Source: Pseudanabaena sp. Chao 1811 (lineage in GTDB: Bacteria > Cyanobacteriota > Cyanobacteriia > Pseudanabaenales > Pseudanabaenaceae). From it: 64,000 nt of DNA. The stretch lies in NCBI RefSeq assembly GCF_027942295.1, contig NZ_CP101416.1:2776501-2840500 (forward strand), written 5' to 3'. Both the position numbers and the translations under genes were made by a program. Below the pieces are notes generated by a model. The model searched no databases. It was given only the letters and a program-made list of their open reading frames with translations, and was not told where the DNA came from. Below are positions 63,340 through 64,000 of the stretch, one piece after another (position 1 is the first letter of the stretch; every line of letters starts with the position of its first letter).

Positions 63340-64000
63340 TTAGCGATCGTAAAGCTTAAACAGTGTTTTGCGTTGTTTGTAAGACGCTAGAGTTTGCTTT
63401 CCTATGAGTTCAAGCTGCTCGTTAATCTCTTGTTTTAGATGGTGGAAATCTGATTTTTGAGATGCCAAAGGATTATCAATTGAATATACTTCCACGATCG
63501 CTTCCCTTCCTTTAGCATAGAAATCCCCCATTTTTAATAATTTCCAGTGATCGCTGAGTCCCTCTCGTACTGCTGCCGAAAACACTAAAAATCTATTTAA
63601 CTTTCGCGTTAGCGATTCGATTCTTGCGGCAACATTAACGGCATCGCCGATGATTGCATACTCTTTTTTGGTTTGAGAACCGATATTTCCTTCTAAAACT
63701 GTTCCTTTAGATAGTCCAATCCCCACATAGAGAACTCGCAACGGGCTATTAACAGGCGATCGATCTCGTAAAATTTCTAATTCTGAAAGAATGTCTAGAC
63801 TTGCTTGTAAAGCTTCGTTTGCACGATCACCATCGAAATATGCCATCACACAATCGCCGATAAACTTCGTAACTTCACCGCCTTTAGCTGCGATTTCTGA
63901 CGTGCAAATCGTAAAAAATTGATTGAGTAACTCCGCAACTTCGGTCACTTGGAGTTTCTCAGTCATACTGGCAAAGCCCATAATATCTGCAAAGAAAATA
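63340..64000 (-). CDS. Class III nucleotidyl cyclase, second tandem copy (5' end outside window)
   Basis: The cyclase part continues to the window edge (FFADIMGFASMTEKLQ), so 63981 is not the true start. 220 codons are visible. Metal aspartates in FFADI and FIGDC, the lysine in VTKFIGD, and NVAARIE are present. The second adenine-contact position, Thr in the neighbouring protein, is Ala here (EYAIIGD). Very similar to the BLUF-cyclase 61980-63044, so an N-terminal BLUF domain is likely but not visible. The C-terminus is about 20 residues longer than its neighbour's. Confidence 0.88.
   Translation of the reverse strand, partial: IFFADIMGFASMTEKLQVTEVAELLNQFFTICTSEIAAKGGEVTKFIGDCVMAYFDGDRANEALQASLDILSELEILRDRSPVNSPLRVLYVGIGLSKGTVLEGNIGSQTKKEYAIIGDAVNVAARIESLTRKLNRFLVFSAAVREGLSDHWKLLKMGDFYAKGREAIVEVYSIDNPLASQKSDFHHLKQEINEQLELIGKQTLASYKQRKTLFKLYDR

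Noticed and set aside
1-64000. Frequent GCGATCGC octamers as possible operators or modification sites
   Set aside because: This is the well-known HIP1 sequence, abundant in many cyanobacterial genomes and not specific to any gene here. Only its position at PAS ends seemed worth reporting.

Overview
The window is chromosomal DNA from a cyanobacterium, most likely a filamentous Pseudanabaena-type organism; the genus is an inference from protein style and was not tested. Support for a cyanobacterium: the HIP1 octamer GCGATCGC is scattered throughout, there is a ferredoxin-type divinyl chlorophyllide reductase (BciB), cyanobacteriochrome-type GAF domains, a BLUF-cyclase, a group 3 sigma factor, a bestrophin, and many large PAS/GAF hybrid kinases.

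Layout. 1-5.3 kb: the tail of a repeat-rich surface protein, ilvA, a phosphohexomutase and a SigF-type sigma factor. 5.46-6.58 kb: a complete IS630-family insertion sequence. 6.7-16.3 kb: two tandem giant hybrid histidine kinases (1790 and 1317 aa), each REC-GAF-(PAS)n-HisKA-HATPase-REC, whose GAF domains carry both cysteine motifs of DXCF cyanobacteriochromes. 16.4-20 kb: bciB and two REC-first soluble kinases on the minus strand. 20.5-30.7 kb: mainly metabolism (ppx, Na+/H+ antiporter, PP2C phosphatase, fbp, an aconitase-family dehydratase, malic enzyme) plus an unassigned possible nuclease/HEPN-like protein. 30.9-43.7 kb: MFS/recO pair, a stand-alone cyanobacteriochrome GAF, a glycosyltransferase, an FAD reductase, gcvT, an AT-rich island with gene relics, era, an EcfT/CbiQ-type permease, a TldE-like protein and a bestrophin. 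44.6-49.1 kb: a REC-PAS-PAS histidine kinase cut by an ISKra4-family element with an exact 8-bp target duplication, followed by a REC-EAL protein whose EAL active site is degraded. 49.1-64 kb: an all-minus-strand stretch (GH57, Hsp20, MFS, ABC1 kinase, rimM, rnc, pentapeptide protein, ABC-F, mobA, Ser/Thr kinase) ending in two tandem class III cyclases. The complete one is a BLUF-cyclase closely resembling the photoactivated adenylate cyclase OaPAC; the second is cut by the window edge.

How it works together. The window is rich in signal transduction, and at least four genes are predicted light sensors: two CBCR kinases, one CBCR single-domain protein and one BLUF adenylate cyclase. Outputs would be phosphorelay, cAMP and possibly c-di-GMP binding. 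Nearly every gene end carries a long perfect palindrome of a family whose stems vary while pairing is kept. In two convergent pairs the palindrome contains the stop codons of both genes. Two four-unit 11-bp direct repeats lie directly upstream of the stand-alone GAF gene and of the Ser/Thr kinase gene. No rRNA, tRNA or CRISPR array was recognised.
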